Below are positions 26,345-34,776 of a stretch of 64,000 nucleotides of DNA, piece by piece; the stretch's first letter is position 1, and every line of letters begins with the position of its first letter. A model generated the notes under the pieces. That model worked only from the letters and a program-made list of their open reading frames with translations, was not told where the DNA came from and ran no database searches. The DNA comes from Pontibacter diazotrophicus (GTDB lineage Bacteria > Bacteroidota > Bacteroidia > Cytophagales > Hymenobacteraceae): positions 1 through 64,000 of the forward strand of contig NZ_QRGR01000012.1 of NCBI RefSeq assembly GCF_003367245.1, given 5' to 3'. A program made the position numbers and the translations under genes.

Positions 26345-27809
26345 AATTCCTGCTGTTTTTGTGGGTGTCGATGCGCTTTTTAATTGATTTAATGATGGAG
26401 GCATACAGCTCCTTTTTCAGGATTTTGTCTTCCACTCCTGCATCGATGCTGGGGTTGTCATTCACCTCAATCACATAGGCCTTGCCGTTGATTTCCTTCA
26501 CATCAACTCCATATAAGCCATTTCCTATCAAATTAGCGGCTTTGAGGGCAGTATGCAGCACATGAAAAGGCACCAGTTCGAAAGGAACTACTTCCCCGTC
26601 CCCCTCTTCATCCTGTTTTTTCTTGCCGTTCCAGTTATAGATCTGCCAGTGCCCTTTGGCCATAAAGTATTTGCAGGCATACAGCGGCTGTTTGTCCAGC
26701 ACACCAATGCGCCAGTCGAAATCTGTCGGCTTGTATTCCTGACCAATAATCAGTTCAGAATCAGCCAGCATTTTATCCAGTTCCTCCTTCAAACCCTCTT
26801 TATCTTTCGCCTTCACCACACCCTGCGAGAAAGAACTGTCAGGTTTTTTGAGGACACAAGGCAAACCCAGAACAGACTCAACCTGTGTCCGGTTGTCTTT
26901 ATGTATGATCATGGTTTTAGGTACAGGCACCTTTGCTTTCGTTAGTAGCTCCGCAAGGTATACCTTGTTTGTGCAGCGCAGTATCGACACCGGATCATCT
27001 ATTACCACAAGGCCATCTGCGTGCGCTTTACGGGCAAACCGGTACGTATGGTGGTTAACAGCCGTAGTCTCCCGAATGAAAAGTGCATCAAACTCAGCCA
27101 GCCGACGATAGTCATCTTTGGTGATTAATTCTGTGTAAAATCCCTGGCCTTCTGCCGCTTCCACAAAATACTGTATGGCCTTTTCGTTGGAAGGCGGTGC
27201 CTTCTCATGCGGGTCTACTAAGATAGCCAGATCATAAATCTTTCGCGAAACGCGGACACTGGAAAAACGGTGCCTCGCAAAATAGGCCTTAGCAAAGCGT
27301 TTCAGGTCACTTCTGTGACTTTCCGGTACCTCATTTACAGGTATCGGAGAAATACTCTGCAGCACCCACTCCTCTTTGTAAACAAACTGAGCCCGCAGCA
27401 GGGGCGCCTTAAACAGATCATGCAGCTGCTTGCAAAGCTTTTCATACTTCAGGGCCACATTGTGCCCGAAATATATGCTGAGGGTAAAGTTTTTTGACCG
27501 CAGCCCCGCCAGGCTTTTCTGAATCAGATCGTTTAGCTCCACCGTAATTGCCCTGACGATGGTTGGGCTTTTCAGGTCCTGCATGGTCGTGACGCTTGGG
27601 ATGGCTTTATGCCCTCTTGCCTCCGCCAGCAACGACACATAGTAACCTGCGCTCTGGTATCGGTAGGAACGGCTGAGATTAAATATCCTGGCGTTTTTTA
27701 TATCGGTATAAGCAGCGTCTGTCAGGTAAGTCTGCGTATCCACTACTTCGGTGTCTTCCGTCGCCTCATCCCAATCCCTGGGGTAATCAACAACAACTAT
27801 TTTTCGCAT
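26337..27809 (-). CDS. RimK-like ATP-grasp ligase
   Basis: 490 residues. An N-terminal RimK-ligase N domain of about 200 residues (ARIFNLSRSYRYQSAGYYVSLLAEARGH) precedes a second small domain and a C-terminal ATP-grasp of about 285-475. Nucleotide and metal residues are visible: LPCVLKKPDSSFSQGVVKA, IGQEYKPTDFDWRIGVLD, and VIEVNDNP at 446-453 (Glu448, Asn450). Such enzymes form peptide or isopeptide bonds between a carboxylate and an amine, as RimK adds glutamates to ribosomal protein S6. The extended N-terminal half marks the COG0189 subgroup found in amidoligase clusters. Starts 3 bases after the C39-like gene. Confidence 0.87.
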   Translation of the reverse strand: MRKIVVVDYPRDWDEATEDTEVVDTQTYLTDAAYTDIKNARIFNLSRSYRYQSAGYYVSLLAEARGHKAIPSVTTMQDLKSPTIVRAITVELNDLIQKSLAGLRSKNFTLSIYFGHNVALKYEKLCKQLHDLFKAPLLRAQFVYKEEWVLQSISPIPVNEVPESHRSDLKRFAKAYFARHRFSSVRVSRKIYDLAILVDPHEKAPPSNEKAIQYFVEAAEGQGFYTELITKDDYRRLAEFDALFIRETTAVNHHTYRFARKAHADGLVVIDDPVSILRCTNKVYLAELLTKAKVPVPKTMIIHKDNRTQVESVLGLPCVLKKPDSSFSQGVVKAKDKEGLKEELDKMLADSELIIGQEYKPTDFDWRIGVLDKQPLYACKYFMAKGHWQIYNWNGKKKQDEEGDGEVVPFELVPFHVLHTALKAANLIGNGLYGVDVKEINGKAYVIEVNDNPSIDAGVEDKILKKELYASIIKSIKKRIDTHKNSRNYE

Positions 27810-27812
27810 GTT

Positions 27813-28535
27813 TTATTCTTGCACAGTAACTTGAGTGGCAGGTTGTATGGCTAAAAGATTGGCATCGAAGGTGGCCATGCCCAGCATAATGGAATTTATC
27901 AGATGCGAGGCCTTCACTTCGTAATAATTGTCTCCGAAATAGGGGTTCTCGCGGTAAGGATCTGCCACCACAATGCATTTTGGATCATCGGCAAAGCCAC
28001 AGAGTACTACAAAGTGGCCCATCGTAAATCCACGCACATCATGATAAATAGATTTCCCCAGTTCATCTTCCAGTTCCCGTGCGCTCTGATATAAATAGGT
28101 AGCGCTTAGCCCTGTCAGCAGCGGTATTCCCTGATCAAAGTACTCGCGTAGCATGGTTTTAGTGAGGTCGCGGCAGCGCAGTTCTCCTCCTAAGCGCAGG
28201 AATTCGATGTAAGCATGTGAAGCCCTGTGGAGTTTGCTTCCCTTTTTTACCTGCATCTGCTTTTCCAGCTTCATGATGATATCCTCATTGCTCAGCGTAA
28301 ACCAGGTTGGATCAAAAATGTGCAGGTTATATGTATAGATGCGGGCACTGTATCCCCGCTGCAGGGCATGGCAGGCAAGTAAAACTTCCAGCGTACCCCC
28401 TTCATCCAGGTAAGGCACCTCTTTTATTACCTCGCTTAGCGAAATAGCATCTTTGAAGTAACGGTAGACAGCATGCAGGCTAGTCGGCCCACAGGTAGAA
28501 TCATCCGGCTGCGTATGGATCTTGATTGGAATCAC
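27813..28535 (-). CDS. C39-like cysteine peptidase
   Basis: 240 residues, no signal peptide, so probably cytoplasmic. The papain-like triad can be placed: Cys15 in DDSTCGPTSLHA, His174 in FTMGHFVVLCG and Asp192 in VVADPYREN. Double-glycine bacteriocin transporters carry a C39 domain, but here it stands alone without ABC domains. First gene of the four-gene amidoligase operon, with 3-base spacing to the ATP-grasp gene. It may trim a peptide precursor or act as a transpeptidase. The divergent gene to its right is a small sensor-like protein. Confidence 0.82.
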   Translation of the reverse strand: MIPIKIHTQPDDSTCGPTSLHAVYRYFKDAISLSEVIKEVPYLDEGGTLEVLLACHALQRGYSARIYTYNLHIFDPTWFTLSNEDIIMKLEKQMQVKKGSKLHRASHAYIEFLRLGGELRCRDLTKTMLREYFDQGIPLLTGLSATYLYQSARELEDELGKSIYHDVRGFTMGHFVVLCGFADDPKCIVVADPYRENPYFGDNYYEVKASHLINSIMLGMATFDANLLAIQPATQVTVQE

Positions 28536-28625
28536 GTTGAAGGCTTACATTTTATGAACGTTAAAATCTGACTGTTATACGTACTAAATAAGTTTTGATA
28601 TTTTATTATTTCAAGATTTAAAATA

Positions 28626-28674
28626 GCACTTTCTAAAGCTCTGCCAGCAATTATAAGGACAGTAGCTAAAGTGC
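28626..28674. repeat. Imperfect inverted repeat in a divergent promoter region
   Basis: gcacttt (28626-28632) and aaagtgc (28668-28674) are reverse complements, with extra complementarity from ctaaagc and gctaaag. It sits between the C39-like operon and the sensor-like gene and is a possible operator. Confidence 0.35.
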
Positions 28675-28715
28675 ATTATTTTGCTTATATTTAGTATAAG
28701 TTAACCGACAGTATT

Positions 28716-29402
28716 ATGAACTGGACATACAGGATTCGGGAACGTAATAAAGTAGCTCTGGCCTTAGCGGCTGTTTTTATGATCATTGTGCTGGCAAACT
28801 GGTGGGTAAGCTATAGTATGAAAGAGGTGAGCACCCAATTTAAATCGGTGTACCAGGACAGGCTTATACCTGCTCTGGATATAGCGGCTATGCAGGAACG
28901 CTATTACCAAAATCTGATGCTGCTAGAGGAGCACATGCAGGCGCAGTCTGAGGAACAGGAGCTGCACCTGCAGGCAAAATTCAATCAGAATATAAAAGAA
29001 GTGGACTCACTCCTGGCCAAGTATGAAACTACTTACCTGACACAAAAGGAGGCAGAGGACCTGCAAGAGTTTAAAACTGCGCTGCGCCAGCTCACTGATT
29101 TACAGCATGCAGCCATGAACCTGAGCCAAAGCAGTGATAAGGCGGCGGCTGCCAACATGTATACAACAGAGGTGGTGCCTGCCTTTAACCAGATGCTCCT
29201 GCCCTTGCATGCACTCAGCCAGCTGCAGCAGGAAGTAGGGCACGAACTGTATGCCTCTGCGGAGAAGCAGCTGAGCTCTCTAAAGACACTTTCTTACTTA
29301 GTAATAGCGCTTGCTGTTATACTTGCCTTACTGGTAGGAGCACTGCTGCAAACCTCCCGCAGCATGAAGCGCATTAAAGCTCAGAAGTTTCATCTTAACT
29401 AA
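28716..29402 (+). CDS. Four-helix-bundle sensor-domain membrane protein lacking an output domain
   Basis: 228 residues with TM1 at about 13-33 and TM2 at about 192-212, enclosing a 155-residue periplasmic all-helical region rich in Gln/Glu/Leu. This matches the 4HB_MCP ligand-binding module of chemoreceptors and sensor kinases. Only 16 cytoplasmic residues follow TM2, so there is no HAMP, methyl-accepting or kinase part. Frame and codon use look intact to the stop at 29402, which overlaps argH by 4 bases (convergent). It could be a stand-alone subunit or a natural truncation. Confidence 0.75.
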   Translation: MNWTYRIRERNKVALALAAVFMIIVLANWWVSYSMKEVSTQFKSVYQDRLIPALDIAAMQERYYQNLMLLEEHMQAQSEEQELHLQAKFNQNIKEVDSLLAKYETTYLTQKEAEDLQEFKTALRQLTDLQHAAMNLSQSSDKAAAANMYTTEVVPAFNQMLLPLHALSQLQQEVGHELYASAEKQLSSLKTLSYLVIALAVILALLVGALLQTSRSMKRIKAQKFHLN

Positions 29403-30730
29403 CCCAGCAAATCGGCATACGCTTTCTCAACCCGCTCAAAATTAAACTGGCTTATAGCCTGCTGCATTTGGTTTGCTATTTCATTGTTACAAAGATTGCC
29501 GATACTGCCTTCATGGGTATGGGTTACAGTAGCTGCCGGGGAGAAAGTACCGGCCTCAATATCGGCTCCTACTTTTTTGTAAGCATCCCGGAAAGGCATT
29601 CCCTCCAATACCAGCGCATTCACGGCATCCACACTAAACAGGTACTGATACTTCTCGTCCTGCAGGATATTTTCCTTCACCTGTACCTGCTTCATCATAA
29701 AGGCCATCATCTGCAGGCAACGCTGAAGTTCCTCAAAAGCAGGAAAAAGATTCTCCTTCAGTAGCTGCAGGTCGCGGTGGTAGCCGGATGGCAGGTTAAT
29801 GAGCAGCATGGAAATTTCCGTTGGCAAGGCCTGAAGCTTATTGCACTTTCCGCGCAGCAGCTCAAAAACATCGGGGTTCTTTTTATGGGGCATGATGCTG
29901 GAGCCGGTGGTGAGGCTGTCAGGCAGTGTGATAAAGCCGAAATTCTGGTTCATATACAGGCACAGGTCCATGGCCATTTTAGCAAGCGTAGCAGCCACCG
30001 AGGCCAAGGCTGTCGCCACTACCCTTTCTGATTTGCCACGGCCCATCTGTGCGTATACCACGTTATAGTTCATGCTCTCAAAACCCAACAAATCAGTTGT
30101 CATCTGGCGGTTGAGGGGAAAAGAAGAACCATAACCAGCGGCAGAACCTAAGGGGTTTTTATCTGCTATTTTATAGGCAGCCTGCAGCAAGTACATATCA
30201 TCCACAAGGCTCTCAGCGTAGGCGCCGAACCACAGCCCAAAGGAAGAAGGCATGGCAATTTGCAGGTGAGTGTATCCGGGCAGCAGCACGTCTTTGTAAT
30301 TTTCGCTTTGTTCTTGCAGCAAATCGAACAAGTCTTTTGTTTCTTCTACTACGGCCTGTAGCTGGTGACGGAAAAACAGTTTAAGGTCCAGCAGCACCTG
30401 GTCGTTTCTGGAACGGCCACTGTGAATCTTTTTACCAGCCTCCCCTACACGGCGTGTCAGCTCCAGTTCTACCTGCGAATGTATGTCCTCCACACCAGGT
30501 TCTATAGCAAAACTACCTGCTTCAATGTCTTTATAAATATTCTTCAGCTCTGCCTGCAGCACATCTAACTCTTCGGCTGCCAACAAGCCAATGCTTTGCA
30601 GCATCCGCGTGTGCGCCAGCGAACCCAGCACATCAAAAGGAGCCAACTGCATGTCCAGCTCAGCGTCTTTGCCGACAGTAAACTTCTCTATCTCCTTTTC
30701 TGTGCCCGTATTCTTTTGCCAAAGTTTCAT
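29399..30730 (-). CDS. argH: Argininosuccinate lyase
   Basis: Cleaves argininosuccinate to arginine and fumarate, the last step of arginine synthesis. 443 residues, typical for the family. Signature GSSIMPHKKNPD (about 279-290) with the catalytic serine loop, plus SGRSRNDQVLLDL and PGYTHLQIAMP earlier. Last gene of the arginine cluster, but separated from the argE-like gene by 256 bases that include a 107-base inverted-repeat element, so it may have its own promoter. Its 3' end overlaps the convergent sensor-like gene by 4 bases. Confidence 0.96.
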   Translation of the reverse strand: MKLWQKNTGTEKEIEKFTVGKDAELDMQLAPFDVLGSLAHTRMLQSIGLLAAEELDVLQAELKNIYKDIEAGSFAIEPGVEDIHSQVELELTRRVGEAGKKIHSGRSRNDQVLLDLKLFFRHQLQAVVEETKDLFDLLQEQSENYKDVLLPGYTHLQIAMPSSFGLWFGAYAESLVDDMYLLQAAYKIADKNPLGSAAGYGSSFPLNRQMTTDLLGFESMNYNVVYAQMGRGKSERVVATALASVAATLAKMAMDLCLYMNQNFGFITLPDSLTTGSSIMPHKKNPDVFELLRGKCNKLQALPTEISMLLINLPSGYHRDLQLLKENLFPAFEELQRCLQMMAFMMKQVQVKENILQDEKYQYLFSVDAVNALVLEGMPFRDAYKKVGADIEAGTFSPAATVTHTHEGSIGNLCNNEIANQMQQAISQFNFERVEKAYADLLG

Positions 30731-30772
30731 ATGTTAATGTGCTAATGAGTTATATGCTATTATAATTTTTGT

Positions 30773-30879
30773 CGCCGCTGTTGTGTGTTCTCACCAACAG
30801 CTTGATGGCAGATAGTAATCCTATTTATTTTAATTTGGAACAGTAGCGTGCTTGTGGGTGAGAACACACAACAAGGGCG
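30773..30879. repeat. 107-base inverted-repeat element upstream of argH
   Basis: Left arm at 30773-30795 and right arm at 30857-30879 are complementary at 21 of 23 positions; the shared core is gttgtgtgttctcac / gtgagaacacacaac. A 61-base AT-rich centre separates them. It fills most of the argH-argE gap. It could be a MITE-like or REP-like repeat, or a very stable leader hairpin for argH. Confidence 0.65.
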
Positions 30880-30986
30880 AACGTAGCAGTTGTTTCTGTA
30901 ACTTATTTTCACGACTACACAAACTTAGATCGATGTAAAGAAAAGAAGCACGTGCGGCTTTATAGCCACTGCACCATATAAAGATT

Positions 30987-32048
30987 TTATACCACCTGCT
31001 CCAGCAGTTCTATATACAGTTTGATTCCCTCCTCTATTTCTGACAAATAAATGAATTCATCAGCCATGTGAGAGCGGCCGGAAAAGCCTGGTCCCATTTT
31101 AAGCGAGGGAATTGGCAGCAGCGCCTGGTCTGAGGTTGTGGGAGAACCGTAGGTCTGACGGCCCATCCGGATACCCGCCTGCACCATAGGATGCTCTAAA
31201 GGTATAGATGAAGGTTTCAGACGCATGGAACGGGGCTTAACCTCCGCTTTTACATGCTGCTGTATTACCTCCATCACCTCCTCCATGGTATAAGCATCCG
31301 TTAAACGAACATCTACAGTAAAGCGGCAGCTGTCCGGTACCACGTTATGTTGTGTACCCGCCTGCACCATCGTCACGCTCATCTTTACAGGACCGAGGTA
31401 CTCAGACTCCTTCTGGAATTTATACTGCTGAAACCACTGTATATCCGGCAGCGCTTCATAAATTGCATTCAATCCTTCTTCCCGGGCTGCATGCCCCGCC
31501 TTACCTTTTGCCTCACAATCCAGCACCAGCAAGCCTTTTTCTGCTATAGCAAGGTGCATTTCGGTCGGCTCGCCTACAATGGCGGCCTCTAATGTGCCCA
31601 GTTGCGGCAGGATGAACTCTATGCCATTCCTGCCGGAGATTTCTTCCTCGGCAGTCGCTGCTAATACAAGGTTGTACTTTAAATCCTTTCTTTCATAAAA
31701 ATGCAGGAAAGCAGCTATAAGTGAGACAAGACATCCACCGGCGTCGTTGCTGCCAAGGCCAAACAACTTCCCCTCTTCCACGGCAGCCTCGAATGGGTTA
31801 CGCGTCCAACTAGGGTTAGACTTTACCGTGTCGTGGTGCGAGTTTAGCAGGATAGTGGGTCTTGAAGCATCATAGTGCTTGTGAAAAGCCCATACATTAT
31901 GCTGCTCCCGGTGGATATTGACCCCACGTTCTTCCAGGAAATGCGCGATAATAGCTGCTGTGTTGCTTTCTTCTTTGCTGAAGGATTGTGTTTGAATCAA
32001 TTGTTTCAGCAGTTCAACAGCTTCTTCGTAAAGTGTCCGGGAAGTCAT
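30987..32048 (-). CDS. argE: M20-family deacylase, ArgE-like
   Basis: 353-residue zinc-dependent amidohydrolase of the ArgE/DapE group, expected to remove the N-acyl group from acyl-citrulline or acyl-ornithine. Metal ligands can be seen: LNSHHDTVK (about 68-76), GSNDAGG (Asp), the Glu pair in ATAEEEISG, GEPTE and the final GFSGRSHMADEF histidine. Position in the arginine cluster supports the role; in Bacteroidota with ArgF', deacylation follows carbamoylation, so acylcitrulline is the likely substrate. Close to DapE in sequence, so succinyl-group removal is plausible. Confidence 0.85.
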   Translation of the reverse strand: MTSRTLYEEAVELLKQLIQTQSFSKEESNTAAIIAHFLEERGVNIHREQHNVWAFHKHYDASRPTILLNSHHDTVKSNPSWTRNPFEAAVEEGKLFGLGSNDAGGCLVSLIAAFLHFYERKDLKYNLVLAATAEEEISGRNGIEFILPQLGTLEAAIVGEPTEMHLAIAEKGLLVLDCEAKGKAGHAAREEGLNAIYEALPDIQWFQQYKFQKESEYLGPVKMSVTMVQAGTQHNVVPDSCRFTVDVRLTDAYTMEEVMEVIQQHVKAEVKPRSMRLKPSSIPLEHPMVQAGIRMGRQTYGSPTTSDQALLPIPSLKMGPGFSGRSHMADEFIYLSEIEEGIKLYIELLEQVV

Positions 32049-32072
32049 GAATTGGGTGATATCAGTATGATG

Positions 32073-32897
32073 TTACTTTTCTTTATGATAAAGCTGTTCG
32101 GCTTTAAGAGAGGAGGTTTTAATGCCTTTTATCAAAGCAGAGCTGAAACCGTTGTGCTCCATTTCGTTTAAGCCGGCAATGGTACAGCCTTTCGGAGATG
32201 TTACTTTGTCTATTTCGTTTTCAGGGTGACTCTGGAAATGCAGTAGCAGAGAGGCTGCGCCTTTTGCTGTCTGGGCAGCCATACGGAGCGCATCTGCCGC
32301 ATGAAAACCGATTTCTGTGCCTCCCTGGGTGGCAGCCCGAATAGAGCGCAGGAAGAAGGCAATGCCACAGGCACAAAGGGCTGTAGCTGAAGTCATCAGT
32401 TCCTCCTCAATCTCCACAGTATCTCCCACCGCATCAAAAATATCCCTTACCAGGTTCAGGTTTTCTTCAGAGGCTTTATTGCCCGCGATGCACGTCATGG
32501 ATTCGCGTATGGCAATAGCCGTATTCGGCATGGCGCGAATCACCTGCAGGCCCATTTTTCCTACCCGCTCCACAATGTCTGTTACCATCACGCCGGTTAC
32601 GATGGAAATAAAGAGATGGCGCTGCACATCAACTTTTTCCGCCACGGAGTCTAACACAAAATCAAGTTGCTGTGGCAACATGCTCAGGATGATGATGTCG
32701 GCCTCTTCCACCGCACGCGCATTATCGCTGGTTACCTGGTAACCCTCTTTTTCTAAACTTTCAAGCGCCCGCAGGTTCCGGCGGGTCAGGGTAATAGCAG
32801 CAGGCTGGTATTTGCCGGATGCCACCATGCCTTTGGCCAGCGCAATTCCCATATTGCCTCCGCCAAGTATGGCTACTTTCTTTACTTCTGAACTCAT
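32073..32897 (-). CDS. proC: Pyrroline-5-carboxylate reductase
   Basis: Reduces 1-pyrroline-5-carboxylate to proline with NAD(P)H. 274 residues; the N-terminal Rossmann motif AILGGGNMGIALAKGM (about 9-24) and the C-terminal TSATALCACGIAFFLRSIRAA and GGTEIG stretch are characteristic (the usual S/T-G-S-P-A-Y region reads A-L-C-A-C-G-I here). It sits inside the arginine cluster, 24 bases before the argE-like gene, linking proline and arginine synthesis through glutamate semialdehyde/ornithine. A small hairpin (attaggg/ccctaat, 32918-32938) lies in the argB-proC gap. Confidence 0.93.
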   Translation of the reverse strand: MSSEVKKVAILGGGNMGIALAKGMVASGKYQPAAITLTRRNLRALESLEKEGYQVTSDNARAVEEADIIILSMLPQQLDFVLDSVAEKVDVQRHLFISIVTGVMVTDIVERVGKMGLQVIRAMPNTAIAIRESMTCIAGNKASEENLNLVRDIFDAVGDTVEIEEELMTSATALCACGIAFFLRSIRAATQGGTEIGFHAADALRMAAQTAKGAASLLLHFQSHPENEIDKVTSPKGCTIAGLNEMEHNGFSSALIKGIKTSSLKAEQLYHKEK

Positions 32898-32944
32898 GAT
32901 GGTCTTTTTAAGGATGCATTAGGGTTTTATGCCCTAATAAAAAG

Positions 32945-33739
32945 CTAAAGCGTAAGCAGTGTTCCTGCCTTTCCGCCTGCCACAATATCATTAATTTCGG
33001 CAGCATCTCCAATCTGCACGGCTTTCACTCCCTGGCCCAGTGCAGCGAAGGCATTATCCAGTTTAGGTATCATTCCCTCTGAAACCACGCCTGTATCTTT
33101 CAGCTCAATAAATCTGGCCTGATTTATATGTGAAATCACAGAGGTATCGTCGGTAGGGTCCTGCAACACCCCCTTTTTCTCAAAGCAATACGTTAGCTTC
33201 ACCTGGTAAAGGGAGGCCAAAGCGGTTGCCAGCATGGAGGCGATGGTATCGGCATTGGTATTTAAAAGGCTGCCATCACCATCATGTGTCAGGGGGGCAA
33301 AGACAGGCGTAATACCTAACGTCAACAGCCCATGCAGTACCTCCACATTGATGCTTCTGTTACCTGCCACATCACCAGCAAAGCCATAATCCACCTCCCG
33401 CACAGGCCTTTTAGAAGCGAGAATGGTATTGGCATCGGCTCCGGTCAAGCCGATAGCATTACAGCTTAATGCCTGCAGTTGCGCCACTACCTGCTTGTTT
33501 ATCAGTCCGCCATAAACCATCGTCACTAAATCCAGTGTCTCCGAATCCGTAATCCGGCGGCCCTCATGATATTTTGGTATGATGCCAAGCCGCTGGCCTA
33601 TGGTAGAGGCAATCTTACCGCCACCATGCACCAGTATTTTAGCACCGGGAAATGACGCAAAATCGCTTAGAAAGCGGTGCAGCTGCGTCGGTTTGTCCAG
33701 TATGTTGCCACCAATTTTGATGATGTTTAGCTCTTTCAT
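32945..33739 (-). CDS. argB: Acylglutamate kinase
   Basis: Phosphorylates N-acetyl- (or N-succinyl-) glutamate. The ATG at 33739 gives 264 residues; the open frame to 33961 would add an Ala/Arg-rich, gene-overlapping extension and is rejected. Amino acid kinase fold: KIGGNILD (about 6-13), ILVHGGGKIASTIGQRLG (about 36-53), NTNADTIASMLATALAS for nucleotide binding. The N-terminal extension that marks arginine-inhibited kinases is absent, so feedback control is not expected in this protein. 83 bases separate it from argF'. Confidence 0.93.
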   Translation of the reverse strand: MKELNIIKIGGNILDKPTQLHRFLSDFASFPGAKILVHGGGKIASTIGQRLGIIPKYHEGRRITDSETLDLVTMVYGGLINKQVVAQLQALSCNAIGLTGADANTILASKRPVREVDYGFAGDVAGNRSINVEVLHGLLTLGITPVFAPLTHDGDGSLLNTNADTIASMLATALASLYQVKLTYCFEKKGVLQDPTDDTSVISHINQARFIELKDTGVVSEGMIPKLDNAFAALGQGVKAVQIGDAAEINDIVAGGKAGTLLTL

Positions 33740-33822
33740 AGGTTGTTTGCTTCGTAGCAGATAAGACACACACAGATCCCCCGCAATGATTCGGGAAAGT
33801 GTGAGGTGTGAGGGACTATTAT

Positions 33823-34776
33823 TTATTTTAATCCTTCCAGCAGGCGCTTCAGAACTGTTTGCGCAGCGTAGGTGCGGTTGTTTGCCTGCTCCAGCACTAA
33901 AGAGTTTGGCCCGTCCAGTATTTCGTCGCTGAGCTCCACGTTGCGGCGCACCGGCAGGCAATGCATCACTTTAGCGTTGTTGGTTCCTTCCAACTTTTCA
34001 TTAGTCATCATCCAACCTTCGCCATCCGTCAGCACTTTGCCATAATCAGTATAGCTCGACCAGCTTTTAACGTAAACGAAATCTGCATCCTGTAGCGCTT
34101 CCTGCTGGTTTGTCGTTACCTGCGCGTTTTGAGTGAATTCGTCTGCCAATTCATACCCCTCCGGGTGTGTGATGACAAGGTCTACATCTGCCTGTCCCAT
34201 CCATTCGGAAAAAGAGTTGGCCACGCACTGTGGAATTGCTTTTACATGCGGCGCCCATGTCAGGACAACTTTAGGGCGTTTGCCTGCTGGTGTATTTTCT
34301 GTAATGGTCAGCAAATCGGCAAAGCTTTGCAGCGGGTGGCGCGTTGCTGACTCCAGGCTCACTACCGGCACTTTGCAATAAGAAATGAACTTGTGTAGCA
34401 GGTCTTCATTGTAATCCTCCTCCCGGTTCTGCAGCTTTGGAAAAGAACGTATACCGATGATGTCGCAATACTGCCCCAGCACAGCCGCTGCTTCTTTAAT
34501 ATGCTCGACGGTGCTGCCGTTCATCACAGCCCCGTCCTGCGTCTCCAGCGCCCAGCCTTCTTTGTCGAGGTTCATCACCATGACGTTCATGCCCAGGTTG
34601 GCACCAGCTATATGGGTGCTCATGCGGGTGCGCAGGCTTGGGTTCAGGAAGAGCAGTCCAAGGGTCTTGTTCTGCCCCAGTTCTTTATGCTGATAAGGAT
34701 TTTGCTTCAGTTGCTGTGCTTCCTGTAGTAAATCTTTCAGATCAGCTACATCCTGCACAGAAGTAAATTTTTTCAT
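33823..34776 (-). CDS. argF': ArgF'-type N-acylornithine transcarbamylase
   Basis: Transfers carbamoyl to an N-acylated ornithine rather than to ornithine. 317 residues. Carbamoyl-phosphate site SLRTR (47-51), HCLPVRRN near the C-terminus. The residue known to separate the N-succinyl (Pro90 in Bacteroides) from the N-acetyl enzyme (Glu92 in Xanthomonas) is Val90 here, in NGSTVEH. A small neutral residue at that place is expected to favour N-succinylornithine. Its start abuts the argD stop (shared base 34776), so the two are translationally coupled. Confidence 0.92.
   Translation of the reverse strand: MKKFTSVQDVADLKDLLQEAQQLKQNPYQHKELGQNKTLGLLFLNPSLRTRMSTHIAGANLGMNVMVMNLDKEGWALETQDGAVMNGSTVEHIKEAAAVLGQYCDIIGIRSFPKLQNREEDYNEDLLHKFISYCKVPVVSLESATRHPLQSFADLLTITENTPAGKRPKVVLTWAPHVKAIPQCVANSFSEWMGQADVDLVITHPEGYELADEFTQNAQVTTNQQEALQDADFVYVKSWSSYTDYGKVLTDGEGWMMTNEKLEGTNNAKVMHCLPVRRNVELSDEILDGPNSLVLEQANNRTYAAQTVLKRLLEGLK

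Noticed and set aside
32918..32938. Hairpin attaggg/ccctaat between argB and proC as a terminator
   Set aside because: On the transcribed strand no T-run follows the stem, and the genes are functionally one cluster.
33740..33961. N-terminal extension of argB
   Set aside because: It overlaps argF', is Ala/Arg-rich and lacks similarity to kinases; the ATG at 33739 begins the family sequence.
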